A DNA stretch of 64,000 nt. Source: Sinomonas sp. P10A9 (GTDB lineage Bacteria > Actinomycetota > Actinomycetes > Actinomycetales > Micrococcaceae). The notes under the pieces are model-generated. The model saw only the letters and a list, made by a program, of their open reading frames with translations, ran no database searches and was not told the DNA's origin. Shown here one piece after another: positions 61,748 to 64,000 of this stretch. How positions within the stretch are numbered: position 1 is the stretch's first letter; each line of letters starts with the position of its first letter. A program made the translations under genes and the position numbers. The stretch is from contig NZ_CP163302.1 in the NCBI RefSeq assembly GCF_041022165.1, positions 1,116,001 to 1,180,000 of the forward strand. The letters are read 5' to 3'.

Positions 61748-64000
61748 GTGATAGATCCTCGCGCTGAGGCGGTCCTCCTGCGGTCTGCTGGTGCGGAGGG
61801 CGGCGGCTGGCAGGACAGGACAGCCGAGGTCGGCGCCTACAGGGTCGACGGCGATCGCACTCTCGTGCGTTTTGGCCGCAGCGACACGACCTACCGCTAT
61901 GGCGTCGGGAAGGTCCTCGTGCTCCGCAGGCCCCAGCAAGCCGTCCTGTCGGACGGTATGTGGGTCGAGGTCCATGGACGCCGGATCCGCGACGCAACAG
62001 CCGCCTACCGTTTTTCCGGAAGTGCCGGTACGTGGGTGCGGATCTTCTGGGGCCGCGGCGCAGGCGAGGCGCATAGGCTCTTCCCCGAACAGGCCGTGCG
62101 CATCAGCGGCGGCGTGGAGCAGACGCCCCGCGCGGCGGATGTCATGGCGTACTGGCGCAAGATCGTCGCAGCCCTGCCCGTAGGGAAGGACGGCCCCAAC
62201 CCCCTGCAGTATCCGTACAGTCAGCTGGGAGCCGTGCATCCCGACAGCGTGCTCGCCCGGTACCTCAGAGGCGAGCCGATCGGCGGGGGAGAGCCCTGCG
62301 CTGCCGCGATCTTCCCGTTCTCCTCGAACGTCTCCCAGCGCTCCGCGGTGGAGACCGCGCTGCGCTCGCCGGTGTCCGTGATCGAGGGGCCGCCCGGAAC
62401 GGGAAAGACCCAAACCATCTTGAACATCATCGCGAGCCTCATCGCCCAGCCCGGCCTGAGTGTGGGCGTGGTCGCGTTCAGCAACTCGGCCGTGGACAAC
62501 GTTCGCGAGAAGCTTGAGAAGGCGGGGGTGGGGTATACCGTCGCCAATCTGGGCCGGGAGGAGAAGCGGCGCGAATTCTACGGCGGCCAGGCCGCCCGGA
62601 ACTCCACCGTGGAGGAGATGCTGGCCGCTCCGCCTGCAGAGCCGCCCGATCCTGTCGAGGTCACCGCCCTCGGCCGCGAGCTAGAAAGCCTCCAGCGTTC
62701 GGAATGGGCGCTCGCCGCGCTGCGTCGCGATGCCGCCGCACATCGGCTCGAGCGCGAGCATTTCGAGGAGTTCCTCCGAGGCCAGACCGCCCCCGATCTG
62801 GGTGGGCTGCCGCTCCTCCGGCGCTCGTCGTCCACGATGCTGGACCTCCTCGCCGAGATGGCTGTTGAGATGCGGCGGCCTCGCGGCTTCCAGTGGTTCC
62901 GGGACCTCCGCCGCTGGTTCAAGTACGGCTCTCTCCGTGGCCTGCGGGCTGAAACCACCGATGTGGTCCTCGCCCTCCAGCGCGCCTTCTACGACCGGCG
63001 TATCGAGGAGCTCGACGCGGAGATCGCGGCCCACGAACAGACGCTCCGCGACGGCGACCTGCGCGGCCTTCTGGGGCGGCACCGGGAGCTCTCGGTTCGG
63101 GTCTTCCACGCAGGTCTCCGCCAGCGGTACCAAGGGCGCCGGCGGGTTGAGCACCCAGTGGGCGCGAGCCGCAGGGATTTCCGGACCTTCAGCGCGGACT
63201 ACCCGGTCATCCTCAGCACATGCCATTCCCTGCGTGGCAGCATCGGCGAGGACCAGCTCCTCGACTACCTGATCATCGACGAGGCCTCGCAGGCCGACCT
63301 CCTCACATCGGCGCTCGCCTTGGCGTCCTGCCGCCGCGTGGTGGTGGTCGGCGACGAGCGCCAGCTGCCGCCGATCATCGAGGAGCGCGCCGCCGAGGCC
63401 GCCGCCCCGCCCGCGGCTCCCTATGACTACCGGTCCCACAGCATCCTGTCGGCACTGCGCCAGCTGTACGGCGAGCAACTGCCCGTGACCCTGCTGCGCG
63501 AGCACTACCGCTGCGACCCGGCGATCATCGACTTCTGCAACGAGAAGTTCTACGGGGGCCAGCTCATTCCGCTCAAGCCCGGGCCTCCCGCGGAGCGGCC
63601 CATGGTCCTGGTCAGGACGGCGGAGGGCAACCACATGCGCCAGTTCAGCGACGGCGGCCGGGTCAATCAGCGCGAGATCGACGTGATCGTCAATGAGGTG
63701 CTCCCCGAGCTGTGCGCGGGCGTTCCCGGCGCGGAGATCGGAATCACGACGCCCTATCGTCGCCAGGGCGATCAGCTCACCACGGCCCTGCGCTCGCGCG
63801 GGATCGAATCGGACACCGTGCACAAGTACCAGGGACGCGAGAAGCGCGTGGTCATAATGAGTGCCGTGCTCGATGACACCGCTTCAGGCCGCCGCGGTGT
63901 GCAGTTTGCCGATGACGCACGGCTGGTCAACGTCGCAGTGTCGCGGGCCTCCGAGCGGTTCATCCTTGTCACCGGCCATCGGATGCTGCCGACCAGCAGG
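61748..64000 (+). CDS. Superfamily 1 helicase, Upf1/DNA2-like (C-terminus beyond the window)
   Basis: 751 codons are visible from a GTG at 61748 (GGTGGAG site) to the end of the window, with no stop. Helicase motifs in order: I VIEGPPGTGKTQT (~218), Ia VVAFSNSAVDN, II YLIIDEASQAD (~508), III VVGDERQLPP (~532), IV LREHYRCDP, V TVHKYQGREKRVVI and VI VAVSRASERF. They identify an SF1B Upf1-like ATP-dependent helicase. The first ~190 residues (SDTTYRYGVGKVLVLRRP, GAGEAHRLFPEQAV) are an OB-like or unassigned N-terminal domain. A long insertion lies between motifs Ia and II (about 250-490). What follows to the right is unseen. Confidence 0.9.
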   Translation, partial: MIDPRAEAVLLRSAGAEGGGWQDRTAEVGAYRVDGDRTLVRFGRSDTTYRYGVGKVLVLRRPQQAVLSDGMWVEVHGRRIRDATAAYRFSGSAGTWVRIFWGRGAGEAHRLFPEQAVRISGGVEQTPRAADVMAYWRKIVAALPVGKDGPNPLQYPYSQLGAVHPDSVLARYLRGEPIGGGEPCAAAIFPFSSNVSQRSAVETALRSPVSVIEGPPGTGKTQTILNIIASLIAQPGLSVGVVAFSNSAVDNVREKLEKAGVGYTVANLGREEKRREFYGGQAARNSTVEEMLAAPPAEPPDPVEVTALGRELESLQRSEWALAALRRDAAAHRLEREHFEEFLRGQTAPDLGGLPLLRRSSSTMLDLLAEMAVEMRRPRGFQWFRDLRRWFKYGSLRGLRAETTDVVLALQRAFYDRRIEELDAEIAAHEQTLRDGDLRGLLGRHRELSVRVFHAGLRQRYQGRRRVEHPVGASRRDFRTFSADYPVILSTCHSLRGSIGEDQLLDYLIIDEASQADLLTSALALASCRRVVVVGDERQLPPIIEERAAEAAAPPAAPYDYRSHSILSALRQLYGEQLPVTLLREHYRCDPAIIDFCNEKFYGGQLIPLKPGPPAERPMVLVRTAEGNHMRQFSDGGRVNQREIDVIVNEVLPELCAGVPGAEIGITTPYRRQGDQLTTALRSRGIESDTVHKYQGREKRVVIMSAVLDDTASGRRGVQFADDARLVNVAVSRASERFILVTGHRMLPTSR

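Overview
The window is very GC-rich, with dense genes, frequent GTG starts and many stop/start overlaps. The families present (MmpS-type, Excalibur, X25, DasR/NagR-type GntR, split GlcNAc PTS, actinobacterial ABC exporter with its own MarR/GbsR repressor) point to a high-GC Gram-positive soil actinobacterium, most likely of the Micrococcaceae (Arthrobacter/Sinomonas-like). That placement is inference. I saw no rRNA, tRNA, CRISPR array or intact insertion sequence. Both ends cut a gene: an ABC exporter on the left and a superfamily 1 helicase on the right.

Layout. 1-1.1 kb: end of an ABC exporter and its terminator. 1.2-15.2 kb: a catabolic island on the minus strand. Unit A (12.27 to 4.7 kb) is a tightly overlapped operon of KstD-like flavoprotein, Dabb protein, MFS importer, second KstD-like flavoprotein, two SDRs and an IclR regulator. 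Unit B (4.25 to 1.2 kb) is a complete class I P450 system (P450, ferredoxin reductase, 2Fe-2S ferredoxin). A second IclR gene, a flavin/split-barrel protein and an RclA-like disulfide reductase lie upstream. The two leader regions share a GATCACA / CTTCC-N7-GGAAG-type motif, so I read A and B as one IclR-controlled pathway for an unknown, probably terpenoid- or steroid-like, substrate. 15.5-22 kb: small housekeeping and hypothetical genes (thioesterase, MmpS-like, X25-domain protein, secreted HNH nuclease, AlkD, DUF1801, NTF2-like, MarR). 22-25.4 kb: an McrBC type IV restriction pair.

25.5-34.8 kb: RibD/DHFR-like protein, SDRs, universal stress protein, a Tat-exported phospholipase C-type enzyme, and an ABC exporter operon with its repressor and a perfect 16-bp operator palindrome. 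34.8-40.1 kb: an N-acetylglucosamine locus (cutC-nagB-EIIC on minus, EIIB-EIIA on plus, nagR/dasR-like regulator, HAD phosphatase) with dre-like inverted repeats. 40.2-52.4 kb: dehydrogenases, acyl-lipid desaturase, cold-shock protein, CYTH-CHAD protein, SRPBCC, flavodoxin, secreted phosphodiester glycosidase and an alcohol dehydrogenase fragment. 52.5-58.8 kb: a second metabolic island made of a PucR regulator, an FMN hydroxyacid-oxidase homologue with Glu in place of a conserved active-site Tyr, a polar amino-acid ABC importer and RidA. 58.9-64 kb: GH13 alpha-glucosidase, Excalibur protein and a truncated helicase.

The most interesting items are the IclR/KstD/P450 island with its shared operator-like motif, the FMN-enzyme/ABC/RidA island (possibly an imine-forming amine or amino-acid oxidation route), an X25 starch-type domain fused to a winged-helix-like domain through a histone-like Lys/Ala linker with no signal peptide, and a dispersed family of ACGACGGCG-stem hairpins at gene ends.
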